Of a DNA stretch of 64,000 bases, positions 34,896 through 46,734 are shown piece after piece. The position numbers and the translations under genes were made by a program. Location: NCBI RefSeq assembly GCF_015706575.1, contig NW_024037076.1:10388777-10452776 (forward strand). The letters run 5' to 3'. Under the pieces are notes generated by a model. It was not told where the DNA came from. It saw only the letters and a list, made by a program, of their open reading frames with translations, and made no database searches. Source of the stretch: Patiria miniata (Eukaryota > Echinodermata > Asteroidea > Valvatida > Asterinidae). How positions within the stretch are numbered: position 1 is the stretch's first letter; each line of letters opens with the position of its first letter.

Positions 34896-35512
34896 ACATT
34901 AGTCCACTCTCGTCAACGTCCAGTTTAGTCCCTGGTGAACCGTTCGGGAGTTTGAACTACAAGGTACAAGGTGTGTTATTACATTTACGGTTGACTGAGC
35001 AGTGACCAATTGTATGAAAGGGACTATTTCGAGAATTGCGCCACTTTTCAATTGTGGTTTTTGTGGTGTCATTTGTCACAGAGTGAAAGACTATGTTGTC
35101 AATCAAGGCAGGTGGGGAAATAAAAAGAGATTTCACCATGAAGATGTTTTTTCACCAACCCACTTTAATCTGTAAGAGTTTAACATCCAAAGTGCCACTT
35201 TTTAAAAAATGTTTAGAATACCCACTTTTACAACACCAGGTCTGTCTCACAATGTAATCTAGTCCCTCCTTTATCCAAAGGATAAGGCGTCTCGTCGAGT
35301 GAATCAATCCAATGACCTCCAAGCGACGCATCGACATCCTTTGCCTACCTCTCTAGCCCGGTTTTCAGCGCTATTATAATTACACAAATCTGACCTTTTA
35401 ATATTTTAGGGAACATGTAGGTTACGCTTCTGTTTGTTTTACTGTCAATGTAAGGCGTCAGTGTGATTAAGCTCATTGTATTGCTTTTTAAGTTTCTTCA
35501 ATGTGATGCGAT
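34896..35512. other. LINE 3' flank and unassigned DNA
   Basis: The first part may be LINE 3' UTR. No poly-A or simple-repeat tail is obvious, and no other feature is seen up to the MITE at 35,513. Confidence 0.35.
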
Positions 35513-35759
35513 CAGGCTGAATGAGTCTTAGGTCGGAAATGTTCATTTGGAGATTCAGGCCAAATTAGGACCACTTCATCACATCACTTCATCACAATTT
35601 TTTGTGGTGTTCTGACTTCCATATATTTGGCCTAAAGATGGTACTAGCATGCGGTTTTAACAGAAGTAATGCTGAGATTGTGCTCTTTTCAAATCTGTAA
35701 AAAAAAAAAAACAATTTGGCCAGGGTCGACAAAAGACTCATTTGGCTTGATCGCATCAC
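35513..35759. mobile_element. 247 bp MITE, second copy
   Basis: Same family as 22,589-22,825: it opens GTGATGCGATCAGGCTGAAT and closes with the complement of GTGATGCGATCAAGCCAAAT, with an internal A run. Flanks CAAT and AAAT resemble but do not perfectly match a 4 bp duplication. It lies in the same orientation as the copy in X although the arms are inverted, so the two are independent insertions. Confidence 0.8.
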
Positions 35760-36440
35760 AAATAATGTTTTTATTGCTTTAAAAAATATATGCATATACT
35801 ACCGAATGTTTGTAATTGCTGGTCACTTTCGGAAAATGGTGTTCCACTGAAAGGTTTCCCAGGATAAACAAGAAATAAATAATCCCATCTGTTGCAGTGC
35901 GGCTACTGTAAACTGACTTAATGTAAGGCCCAGTCAACTGACAGGTTTCTGTGTATCCTTGTTTCTGATATCAAACTTTTCTCCATTCATAGTTCGTTGT
36001 CTTAGTGACGGTCTAGTTTGTCAAATGAAGATCAAAACAGACTTCCCCAACAGTTTCACGTAAAACACGGGCGTCAACACGAATGAAAGTCCATGACGTA
36101 AGGCACATATGCATATTGGCTCGCCACGTATAGCCGTATATTTATAGTCAACGCGAGGAAATTTTGAAAACCTTGGTGCCGAGCCATTCAAATTGCATGG
36201 GGGTGTACGCTGAACTTTTGAACCCAGAGCTTGGCGTTTGCGTTTGTCAAAACCAACCCATTATGTACCGTCAGAATTCCATCCTTTGGAGCGGAGTCAT
36301 CTGCGACAAAAAGGTGATCGAGCTTTCAATGGACAAGTGATAAAATATCAAGCTTATGTCCTTAAAAGATAATTTCTACAAAGTAGGCCTTTCTATTGAC
36401 TGATTTTCAGTCAGGTAATAAATCCTACTGAACAATTAAA
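35760..36440. other. Private sequence of X', no gene seen
   Basis: No coding or repeat signal that I can support. Confidence 0.35.
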
Positions 36441-36850
36441 AATGAAGATCCTAGAAACCTTTACCGAGCCCAAAGTAGCCCAGATAAGCGCGAGCACTAA
36501 TAATAGGGAAAGATGCTAAGATTGAATACCGTAGAGAGCTTTGATTAGAGATGTGGATGGCTAAAACTACATTTTTTTATACTTCAACCGAAAAATTCTG
36601 CATCCACGTTTAGTTTGCCCTGTTTTATCCGAATCTACAAGAATGGCACATATTGGCCAATTCCGGATGCGCCAGTCAACCGAGACCAGTAAGCGCAACC
36701 CAGACAAGTACTGTTTCATGGTGGGATAAAGTGCAATAACCACCATCACCACAACAAAATGATACAATGGACCCCTTGCACAAAGCTTTTATGACGGGAC
36801 AAGTTCCTCTAACCTCGCATAAACGTGAGCTGTGGCTACCACTTACCGGC

Positions 36851-37754
36851 TTTGCTGACGACACCCAACTTTACATCATTCTCAAACAAGATGAAGGACC
36901 ATCAGGGATTGTTCAGCTTCAAGACTGCTTGAAAGACATCAAAATATGTTAAAAACAAAACTGTCTGAAAATGAACGATAATAACACTGAGACTATTCAT
37001 TTTTCTAGTCGCCATAGATCTTGTAACCCTATCATATGTATCACAGTAGATAATACTTCAATATGTCCAGTTGTTAGTTCTCGCAACCTTGGAGTTGTAT
37101 TTGATGCTCATCTTTCTATGAATAATCATATCAGTAATGTGTGTCGTGCCTCTTCATGTGCCCTTCATACAATTGGTACCATTAGGCAATATTTGGATAA
37201 AAAAAAATCTACCGAAAAATTGATTAATTCTATGGTTAGGTGTCGCATAGATACATGTAACAGATTACTGTGTGGACTGCCGGATACTCAAATTAGTAAA
37301 CTGCTACGTATACAGAACTTTGCAGCTAGGCTTGTCACCAGGAATCCATCACACCTATTCTCCATGATTTGCACTGGTTGCCGATACGGGCAAGAATATG
37401 TTTTAAAGGGTTGGTTCTTGCATATCAATGTATCCATGGCATAACCCCTGTTTATCTTCAACGTTTAGTTCAGGAGTAAAAACCAGCTAGAAATTTGCGT
37501 TCTATTCATAAATCTCTAGCTCTGTAGACACCCCCAGTAATTAAAACTAAGTCGTATGGTTCCTGCTCCCTCCAATCAGCTGCAGTTCAGTTATGGAACA
37601 ACTTCAAACAGGCCGAAACATCAGAACAATTTAAAACCCCGGCCAAAACATATCTGTTCAATTTGTATAATCGTTGATTTCATGAGAGCGCATATATAGG
37701 GACCTCATGGTGATATGCGCTATATATGAATGGTTTTGATTATTGTTATTATTT
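36851..37754 (+). pseudogene. 5'-truncated CR1-type LINE
   Basis: It begins exactly at the catalytic box (FADDTQLYI), then LQDCLKDIK, LKMNDNNTETIHFSSRH, NLGVVFDAHLSMNNHISNVC, LLCGLPDTQISKLLRIQNFA ARLVTRN, and in a shifted frame LHWLP, AYQCIHGITPVYLQ, and finally QLWNNFKQ…TYLFNLYN. One in-frame stop stands near 36,950, a frame change near 37,355 and two more stops near 37,480 and 37,525. The 3' part ends with GCGCTATATATGAATGG and TTATT words, typical of CR1 tails. Arm X keeps the uninterrupted target at 21,650-21,660, so this copy is younger than the duplication. Confidence 0.9.
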
Positions 37755-39331
37755 GGCCTGTTGACTGAATTTGACTAGTGACTGTTCTTGGTTGAATTGA
37801 CTGGCCTGTGTGTAGCAGGCATGGTCGGGAAAGAGGATTGATTTGTTGACTGCCTGTGACTGTACATACAGCAGGAGGGTTCATTGTATTTAACGAAGGT
37901 TCGCTTGCCTGTTGCGCTGTACGCATCAGCTCTCTTGCGGCCGCTACGCTGGCGATCAACCGTGGCAGCCTAATTCCCACCAGCACCTCATAAACACACA
38001 CAACTCACACATACAATTTTCGCAAGTATAACTGCCTGGGTGCTGTGATCAGGTGCAAACGGAATAACTTAGTTGTGGCGTGAGATCGAAAAAAAGCCTA
38101 GTAAATGAGTTTTTGTCAAAGCTGAAATGTTAGAATCTTACCCATCCAACGTGCAGTGTTACACTTATATATAAATGAGCAAATTGGAAAAAGGGATGAT
38201 TGTTTTAATAATTCACAATACACGCTAAAAAGCATGATACACGTTTGAAACAAAATCATCAAGTAAACGCTTTAAATCAATTACTTGATATTAATTGCGG
38301 AATACAAGAAGCAAGTTTGCCTTGTCGGCGTTTACTTTTTTTTATCGAGATTGGCAGTAGACCCAGCGAACGAGGTTAAATAATAATTTTCCGTAGAGGA
38401 GCAAAAACTTACGTATCTGTTTGTGTTTATTTAAAAGGGTACACCTGTACAGCTAGTCAACACACACACTAACATGTATTCACTTGAGAATTTCAAACAG
38501 AGAAAATAAGGACAGTCAAGGGTTGTATGAGAAAAAATTAATAATGCATCAGCTGCTGATAATAACAATACTTCACTTTAATTTTCACTACGTGCATAAC
38601 CTGTTGCTTACAAGTTACACAAGCAATGCCATCGGCATGCAGCCCTATCCCGAAATGTATGCAACAATCTCACGCCTGGTTCATTGGAATGCTAAAACCA
38701 TGAGATTGAAAAGACCTTTCTACGCTTGGTTGCCGGAATTTCCTTCTGACGAGGTGTCTGACTTATGAGGCGTCAGACTTATACAATGTATTTAGTCCGC
38801 CTAATAATAACTGCTGATAATAAAAATACTTTACTTTTCACACAAGCAATGCATCGGCATGCAGCCCTACCCCGAAATGTATACAACAATCTCAAATCTG
38901 GTTCATCGGAATGCTAAAACCATGCAATTGAAAAGATGTCGGCCTATTCAGAGACGTATATAGACCTTTCTACGCTTCGTTGGCAAACTGCATATTTGCC
39001 AACCACGGGTTGCAAAACCATGGAAGTAGAATTCTCATATGTGGACACTAAATAATAGAGTTCGGTATTTCTACTGCGCAATGTGCAAGTCCAGATTTGA
39101 CGATTTCCTTTTGGGATAAATAGTTCGCCGTGCATATGCGTGTACAATCATTGTCTCTATCTGAACTAAGCACAACATTTCAAAAAGTTTGAGGGCAGCA
39201 ATTGGGCTCTGAATAATTGCCGATTATAGCGGGGCAGATATAGAGGAAATATTTGGGGGAATTGTGCCTTTGATGATACAAGCATGGCATTTGGCAAACA
39301 GTCAGAGTATGTCTTAAGAAAGATTTTTAGC

Positions 39332-39894
39332 TGCAGGGGCACAGCAGATTTGTCCTTTGAAAAAAATATAGGTAGAATAGCAAGCAATTTTTATGTTTTT
39401 TTTTTTTCAAAATGGCTGTCATTGCTTGCTATTGAAGCACAGTCCCATCACCTATCTGCCGTACTATCTGTTGCACTAGCTAATAGTTTTCGGTTATCCT
39501 TCCCTCGGGAATGGCATTGTTAAGTAAAAAGAAAAAAAAATCGGAACATTGGATCAAGGGTCTGTACGATGCAATTCTTCCTCTCACCAAAAGACACTAC
39601 CGATACCCTTGTTTTTTTTACGTCGTCGTTAATGAAGGTAGACTCCGATCAGTGCAAAGCACTGAGGTGCTGCGGCGTATATTGCAGCCACTGCCAGAAA
39701 CACAGGAGAAAACCCCTTCTGTTAACGATAAGAGTAACTGGGTTATTTAACGTGCATTACACAACACACGGGACCTACGGCTTTGCGTCCCATCCGAAGG
39801 ACGAAGCAATAAGGGTAAAGTTCGTTGCTCAAGAGCACAAGCACCATTTTCCCACGGTCTTAAAGTTGAGATGCAGGGGCACAGCAGATTTGTC
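39332..39894. repeat. 23 bp exact direct repeats bounding a 517 bp insert
   Basis: The word TGCAGGGGCACAGCAGATTT plus GTC stands at 39,332-39,354 and again at 39,872-39,894. The insert between them contains the SINE body at 39,640-39,865. Such a long exact repeat suggests a repair-type duplication at an insertion site rather than a transposase target duplication. Confidence 0.6.
39640..39865 (-). repeat. tRNA-derived SINE, second type, body without head
   Basis: It matches 12,963-13,200 closely over the body (CGTCCTTCGGATGGGACGC, ACTCTTATCGTTAAC, GGCTGCAATATACGCCGC) but lacks the tRNA-like head beyond CACCATTTTCCCACGG. Confidence 0.65.
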
Positions 39895-40139
39895 GTATAA
39901 TTGTGGGGAAGATATTGTTTCTTTTCTTTTGTTTTAGTTCTTTTGTTTGGCAAGGGTTTGAAAGGGGAGGGGTTTTGAAAGGTTACAATTTACACATACA
40001 AAAGCAATGTGAATCCCAGCCTACGTCTGGGTACCAAGTTTTACTGGAAATTCATGTAGCACGTTATTTCTTGTGGCAGTTCCAGCAATAACGGTAATAA
40101 GCCGTAAACAAAAAGAATGAAAAATGTACAGTGTTATTA

Positions 40140-40330
40140 CGGGGCCGTATCATAAGTCTGACGTCTCATAGATCCGACGCCTCATAAGTCCGACATGGAC
40201 AAACGCTGTTTCGGACTTATGTGGCGTCGGAGCTATGAGGCGTCGGACTTATGCGGCGTTGGACCTATTAGGCGGAATAAATGAATTGAATAAGTCTGAC
40301 GCCTCATAAGTCAGACACCTCATCAGTCCG
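40140..40330. repeat. Array of alternating TCCGACGCC/CATAAG words, inverse copy
   Basis: Inverse of 31,130-31,400, with the same alternating words and the same boundary GTTATTACGGGGCCGTATCA on its left. Confidence 0.6.
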
Positions 40331-40678
40331 AAATTCTGGCAACCAAGCATAGAAAGGTCTTTTCAATCTCATGGTTTTAGCATTCCAATGAACCAGGCGT
40401 GAGATTGTTGCATACATTTCGGGATAGGGCTGCATGCCGATGGCATTGCTTGTGTAACTTGTAAGCAACAGGTTAGGCACGTGGTGAAAATTAAAGTAAA
40501 GTATTTTTCTCATACAACCGTTGACTGTCCTTATTTTCTCTGTTTGAAATTCTCAATTAAAAGCATTTTAGTGTGTATGTTGACTAGCTGTACAAGTGTA
40601 CCCCTTTAAACACACTTTTGCCCAAACATCCATTTTTGTAAACACCGGCAATCGTGGACCCCCTTTAGTCCGTAATCC

Positions 40679-41232
40679 TAGTGTTGTAGGACTCGAGTTC
40701 AGTATTCGGACTCAAGTCGGACTTGAGTCACATTTTTCGTGACTCGGACTCGAGTCGAGTCTCATTGGAAAATGACTCGGACTCGGACTCGGACTCGACC
40801 ATGATGACTCGGATTCGAGCTTGGAGACTCATGACTCGAGTCACTCATTTCCATCAAAAGAAAAAAAAAACATGAAGCATGGATGGGAAAGGGTCATTGA
40901 GGAGTAGTTTTGGACGATAAAACATGCAAGAAGGGAAGATATGGAGAACTTTTTAAGGGATGGGAATTAAAAAGGAAAAAACACATTTTGGGTCTTAACA
41001 ACATGTGCACACACAAGGTAAACTATATTAATTACACTGGAATTTACTTAAAAGACAGAATGGATGATTGAAAAATAATTCAAACACATTTTATTAATTT
41101 GGTGAACAACTAAGAACAAGTGACTCGTGACACGGACTCGGACTCAAGGCTTGTGACTCCAGATTTGGAATCGGGCTCGAGACTTGAGACTCGGGACTCG
41201 GACTCGACGTTGGTGACTCGACTACAACACTG
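40679..41232. mobile_element. 554 bp hAT-type element with GACTC subterminal repeats and exact 8 bp target duplication
   Basis: Termini are TAGTGTTGTAG at left and the complement of CAGTGTTGTAG at right. CGTAATCC flanks both ends (40,671-40,678 and 41,233-41,240). Dense GACTCGGACTCG words fill about 190 bp at the left and 120 bp at the right. The AT-rich core has no transposase. An 8 bp target and a CAGTG-type end fit hAT. Its truncated sibling in arm Y is at 31,774-31,862. Confidence 0.85.
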
Positions 41233-42359
41233 CGTAATCCTCATTCCTTTATTTGTACTCCTACACTTTTAGCAACAGCTCTCATTGGTTTTGTACACGA
41301 TTTTTTTGTGTGGACTTTCGGTTTATCGTTGACGAATAATTGTTTGTGGTAATCTTTTTGTCCTAGGTCCACGATTGGCGGTGTTTACATACTCAGCCTT
41401 ACACAGCTATAATTGTGGGGAAGACATCGTTTCTTTTCATTTGTTTAACTTCTTTTGTTTATGCAAGGGTTTTAAAGGGGAGGGGTTTTGAAAGGTTACA
41501 ACTTACACATAAAAAAGCATTGTGAATCCCAGCCTACGTCTGGGTACCAAGTTGAGAATAAAGACCTCTATGGGCGTTGGCTGTCCGCGGTGGCACTGGG
41601 ACGATAATTCCAACTAGTGGAGTGAAGAGTAGGCTAACAGTGTTATAACAATTGTTGATGCAAAAAGCTGTTCATTGTATTAAATATGATTGTAAGACAA
41701 GCACATTGATTTCATGACAAATCACTGCGCTGCCTGTATATGTGTGCATTGGCTTGGACCCCCCCCCCCCCCACCCCAACGTGTACCCACGGTGTACCAA
41801 ATTTTAATGTTAACAACCCCTCCCCCCCCCATTGTGCGTATACGTACTTTATGACCAGCCCCTTATCCCCAGTATACATGCCGATTTGAACGGCTGAATT
41901 TGACCTGCTTTACTTCTAGCCCACGACTCCGCGGTTTAACGGCCCATGGTGTCGTACTTTCTCTGTCGTGTTCTAGAATTTGACCTTTGTTCACATAGAC
42001 AGAAAACACGGTAGATACATGTACAGGAGTGGGCCATCTGGTCTGCTCAACCGGAAGCAGCAAAAGAGAAAAGAATATCAAAACAATTATAGAATCCAGA
42101 TTTAATATGGAATTCAGCAATAATTATCCCTCTTTTTGCAAGTTGCTGTACCTGAGCTTTTAAAATACGATTATTTTCTGAGCATTTTTTTAAGGAAAAC
42201 CGACTATTTTTGTCAATTTTGGATTTACTCAACTCTTTGAAAACAGGCTTTATGTTGGTTCTTCTTTCCCACCCTTAACGCACAAAAAGATACGCCTCAA
42301 ATTAATTTTGTTGGGCCATACTCCGTAGGCCTAACTATTACAGAACTGAACATACCGTT

Positions 42360-43275
42360 TGCGACTTTTTGGTTCGATGTGTCCTTTTAAAGGGTCTCTC
42401 TTGTGTACTGCTTGAGAAAGACTTACTGCAGGTTTAGTTTTTTCAAGTCAAACTCGAGTATTTCATGAGGAGAGCAACTTAAAGTACATAAATCAGAAAA
42501 CTAAGTTATTATTATTATTTTTATATGCGCATGTAATGTACCTTGAGTGTCAGAGGGTGACAGCCGCAGCAAGTCGGCAGATGTAAACAGAAAAGTCAGG
42601 AGAGTTTTATCTTTGCGTCGGCGACGCTTAGTTTCTGCAGACCTGCTACAATCTCGGCCAAAATGGTTGGGACACTTCCTTATAATTAGCCTCCCACGGT
42701 CACCCACTCCCCCGCTCCCCCGGTCAGTGTTGTTCTATCCGGCTGATAGAGTACAAACCGCGTCATTAGAGACAACATTGAGCGGGGGCCGGGGGTTCGG
42801 GTCCAAGCGAGATTTGGCCAGGATTGTAGATCATCCACTACCAGTGTAATGGAACTTAATTAGAACTGTTTTCCAAAGTGCGGATTGTGTGTGATTCTGA
42901 GCGGCAGTCCAATACCAACAACGTCCCCTGAGCTCACCCATATGATGTCGTCTAGTACTCGACTTGTTGGTTTGATGTGTCAGTCTAAAGGGACTCTCTT
43001 CTGTATTGCTTGAGAAAGACTTACTCCAGGTTTAGTCTTTAAAGCCAAACTCGAGTTTTTCATTCGGAGAGCAACTTAAAGTACATAAATCAGCAAACTA
43101 AGTTATTATTATTATTTGTATATGCGCATGTAATGTACCTTGAGCGTCAGAGGGTGACAGCCGCAGCAAGTCGGCAGATGTAAACAGAAAAGTCAGAAGA
43201 GTTTTATCTTTGCGTCGGCGACACTTAGTTTCTGCAGACCGTCTACGATCCCGGCCAAAATGGGTGGGACACTTC
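42360..43275. repeat. Tandem duplication inside Y'
   Basis: The 320 bp stretch from GTTCGATGTGTCC (42,370) to CTCGGCCAAAATGG recurs at 42,965-43,262, including TTTGCGTCGGCGACGCTTAG. Arm Y has it once (29,860-30,170), so the duplication happened in Y' after the arms separated. Confidence 0.7.
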
Positions 43276-45627
43276 CTCAGGCTTTGTAAATTCGTGAAAC
43301 CTGGAAAGAACATCAACATTTCGTAATTCTAAGAAAAAAAACATTGTGAAGGGCAGTGTTTCTTGTGTCGGTCATCGTGTGTGCCAAGTCGAAAAAATAA
43401 AAGATATTTAAAAGCCTTGCACATGTCCGAAATTTCCGTGTTGAACCGTGGTCCAACATAAATAAATCAATAACCGTTTTCGTTCTAGAAATAATTCATT
43501 TGCGGCTTCCATTGGCCACGCGGATCCAGTGCTCTACTGGTGGGGAGCGGGGTTCAGAATCTCAATCTACACGTCGAGTAGAAATCTACAGCCGAGGCGC
43601 GGACAAAGTATGAACAGTGAACGGTATGAACGTGTGAACGGTATGCCTTGCCAACCCGTGTTGGCACAAGGTGCACCCGTCACGGTGTTAATTTTAACAC
43701 GAACCGTGAGACGATAGTGTGAAAGCCAATATGGTTGGGGCAACTTGAGATACCTTGTTGGTTTAACCAAAACTGAATCTAGGCACGCACGATTGTGTGG
43801 TCCAGAAACAAATTCTATTAATATTGCCATTTAAGTCAGAAATGCTTAAAGGCAAAGGATCTTTTCGTTCGTTTCCAGTAATAACACCATTCTAAATTCA
43901 AAGAAGAAGCTGAAAACAACCTGTTGAAGGGGTTGAAGTTTCAACACAGGGAATATTACACATCTCGAGAAAACAGTGAAAAACCATTAGTTCATGGGGA
44001 GACCAGATACCACCAGAGGTGGAAAAACTGTAATGGCCTTAATTTCTTTTTGTCATCACTATACGTGAAAAAAAAAAACATATGATAGCATTTTGTAACG
44101 GGTAACATAATGTGTTTTTGACGCAGATATTCATTTAAACGTAAACCCTGTGGGTATGAGGGGCGGGGCCACCCCTAAAATATGTATTATAATTACCCAT
44201 GAATGATTCGGCTGATCGGCATGATCGCCCCCCCCCCCCATACCCATGGGGGTTACAGCGTTAAAGAGGGTCTGGACATTCAAGGGGTGATAATCACTAA
44301 TAAGCTACCATGTTGAAAATGCTATCATATCAAAATGGGGATGTATAGCCAACAACCCTATGGATTTTGCCATTTCGGGTGGTACAAATTGGTGAATATT
44401 GGGGTCCTGGCAGGTACTAACACTTCATGTACACATTTTTTTTTTTTTTGTCCACGAAACACGATTTCTTCAAAAGCATTCTTTATTTCCAAAAATTGTT
44501 GGATATCGCCTATGCATTTCGTGATTTCCTCTAAATAAAAGTAAGCCAAACGGAACAGTAACAAGGGGTGTTAAATATTAGTATGATATTTAATCCAAGT
44601 AAGCGTTTTGATAATTTGGAAGGTTACTTTTTGGATAAATGTTTTTAGTCCTTTATGCTTTAAATAAAAAAATACATAAATAAACGCTTCATCATTCTTA
44701 ATTCAAAACGAATATTGAAAGTTGCTCCAAAGGTCGGCGAAAAGTCAGTGAGGAAAAAAAGCGAATTCGGTAATGAACGATAGGAAGCGAAGTGGGTAAG
44801 TAAACACGAGCACTTTTAGCTGGAGTGCCGTGGCCTCGTGGTCTGTAGGATTGAATCCATGGTCTGCGGGTATTTCTGAATGTTGTGGTTGTTAGCTGCA
44901 GCTTTGCGCCGGAATGTAGTCTGAGTATCAAGCGTTATCCACGGAGCCAAGTCTACTGTATAATGACTAATAAGTCAAAGCATGCAGATTTATGCGATTT
45001 CGCGCCTCAGTCAATCGGAGTGGACTTTACTAAATCGTGACGTCATGTCGTTTCCAAATCAGGACTAAAACTGTGATTGGTCGATTCGAAAGCAGTGATT
45101 TGTTGTTCAACTGCCGGGTGTTTGTGGCGTAACATAATACAGAGCGCGTGACCACAGCCTTTGTTGCCGTGTCTAGTTTTTTTTTTGTCCACGTCTATGA
45201 CGCGACAACAGTGAATGACCGAAGACCCGATATAGAAAACGCCCGCGGATTGGTCAAAATCTAGAGGTCAAGATGCGGTTGTCTTGCATAATTAATCAGC
45301 GAATCTGCTTAAATGTTATAGATCATGGCTTTTGCCATGGTCTATTACAAAGATTAGCCGACATGGCGGCATCGAGCTGTATACTCCCCCGGCTGAGATG
45401 GTGTTTGAGATATTGCATTGGCCGATTAGCGCCTTGAGCATCAATCCTGGTGCATGGATCCCCACCCCCACCACCCGCATAAAAAAATACGGGGTTTTGT
45501 TGAAGCAGTGTAACATGAATACCCAAACCGCATGGACACTAAACTGAAAATGACAATGACAAATACCACTGTGCTCTGCGCCAAGCAGACACTGACTTTG
45601 CCTTTGTAATTCACACATGGATGGGAA

Positions 45628-46060
45628 ATGTTTCCATTGCATGGCGCCCCTAAAGAAAATAAAAAACACGTTAGACATTGTCAAGCTGCGAATTCAATTA
45701 CCCGGACTGAAAGGTCCAGTGCGGCTTATGAATACCCGAGCTTATGCTATTCAACTTGTATGGGCGTTGCTTGGTTAAACTTTGACATCGAACCAAGCGC
45801 TTTTGTTGGAGTGAAAATGTAAAATCCGAGAAATACAACACTCAACCTTGAACACATATCTGCTATTGGTTCGGAAGCACAAACAAGATGGCTGAATGAG
45901 ACTGTATCAAAAATACTGTTGGCAAGTTCCCAAGAAGTTCAAGAATTTCATTTCTGATATCATTGTCACCATCTGGGAGTGAATTTCGCAATAGCTATAG
46001 CGCCTACACGACGTCTTTCTTCACAAGAAAGTATTACTTTGTGGCAGATTCTCAGCTTTT
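45628..46060 (+). pseudogene. Partner copy of the hypothetical 142-residue frame, broken
   Basis: Reads MFPLHGAPKENKK, a shifted stretch, then CMGVAWLNFDIEPSAFVGVK, a stop, NPRNTTLNLEHISAIGSEAQ, TRWLNETVSKILLASSQ, a further stop, and APTRRLSSQES. Same strand relation as its partner at 24,723-25,151 once the inversion is allowed for. Function unknown. Confidence 0.3.
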
Positions 46061-46734
46061 AAGAGAGGACTTCAACATACCGGTTTTTTATAAATGGAAA
46101 ATCAGATACAAGCCTGATTCCAAAAGTGGTGGGCAACTGTCATAGTCAGGCAAAATGAAATGGAGAAGTGAGGTTGCACTCTAAGTAACTAACTTTAATG
46201 AAAGTTTGCACATTAGCTTTCGTAACAACAACTACTTCATCAGATGCAACGAAGAGGTGCATCATCATACAATATTTATATCGGGATAGATGTGCAGTAA
46301 CAAATAACGGAGGGTGCTGATCAATTATCCATAGTGTGACAAAGGGTCTCGTTATATTATGGCCTTGTTGATAACAGACTAGCTAAAGCCAAAGTCACAC
46401 ATTCACGGTTGGAGCTACGAATATCCACGGTCGAGAAAATATTCGTCGAGAAATTGATTTTCTAAGAATGCACTACGGTTTGACAGATAGCCACGACTGT
46501 CCTAAGGTTTTCAACTAAGAAAACGCCACGGTTGTCAACTGGGCCACGGATGACCAAGGTTATCTTACGAATGAAGCATGCATTATTCGTAGTACAACCC
46601 TAACAGAAACCTAGGTCATCTGGGCATATCGGTAGGACATTCGTAGCGAATTCGTCCATATTTCTACCGCGAATGAGCTACGAATCTCCAAGAATATGCA
46701 CGAATATGCACGAATTTTTCTTCCCAACCTTGCC

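Larger units (their letters stand above)
31958..38432 (-). repeat. Arm X' of the large inverted duplication
   Basis: X' is the inverse of 21,113-23,812. It is more than twice as long as X because of later additions: about 3.7 kb at 32,697-36,440 (holding a LINE and a MITE) and the CR1-type LINE at 36,851-37,754. It abuts arm Y directly at 31,870-31,958. Confidence 0.85.
38433..41094. repeat. Segment Z, itself a hairpin, joining X' to Y'
   Basis: 38,470-38,765 is inverse to 40,305-40,560 (shared words GCAATGCCATCGGCATGCAG and TGAAAAGACCTTTCTACGC). A shorter direct copy of the same repeat is at 38,805-38,985. 39,895-40,330 is inverse to 31,130-31,640 of arm Y. A further scrap lies at 63,400-63,445. 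No gene recognised. Confidence 0.7.
41095..46718 (-). repeat. Arm Y' of the large inverted duplication
   Basis: Inverse of Y (24,013-31,870), correspondences listed there. Y' carries a private tandem duplication (42,360-42,680 and 42,960-43,275) and lacks three insertions found in Y. It ends inside the MITE that spans the X-Y junction. Confidence 0.85.

Noticed and set aside
21113-46718. Reading the whole inverted structure as one giant DNA transposon
   Set aside because: The outer ends of X and Y' do not match each other as terminal inverted repeats, no target duplication was seen, and no transposase is encoded.
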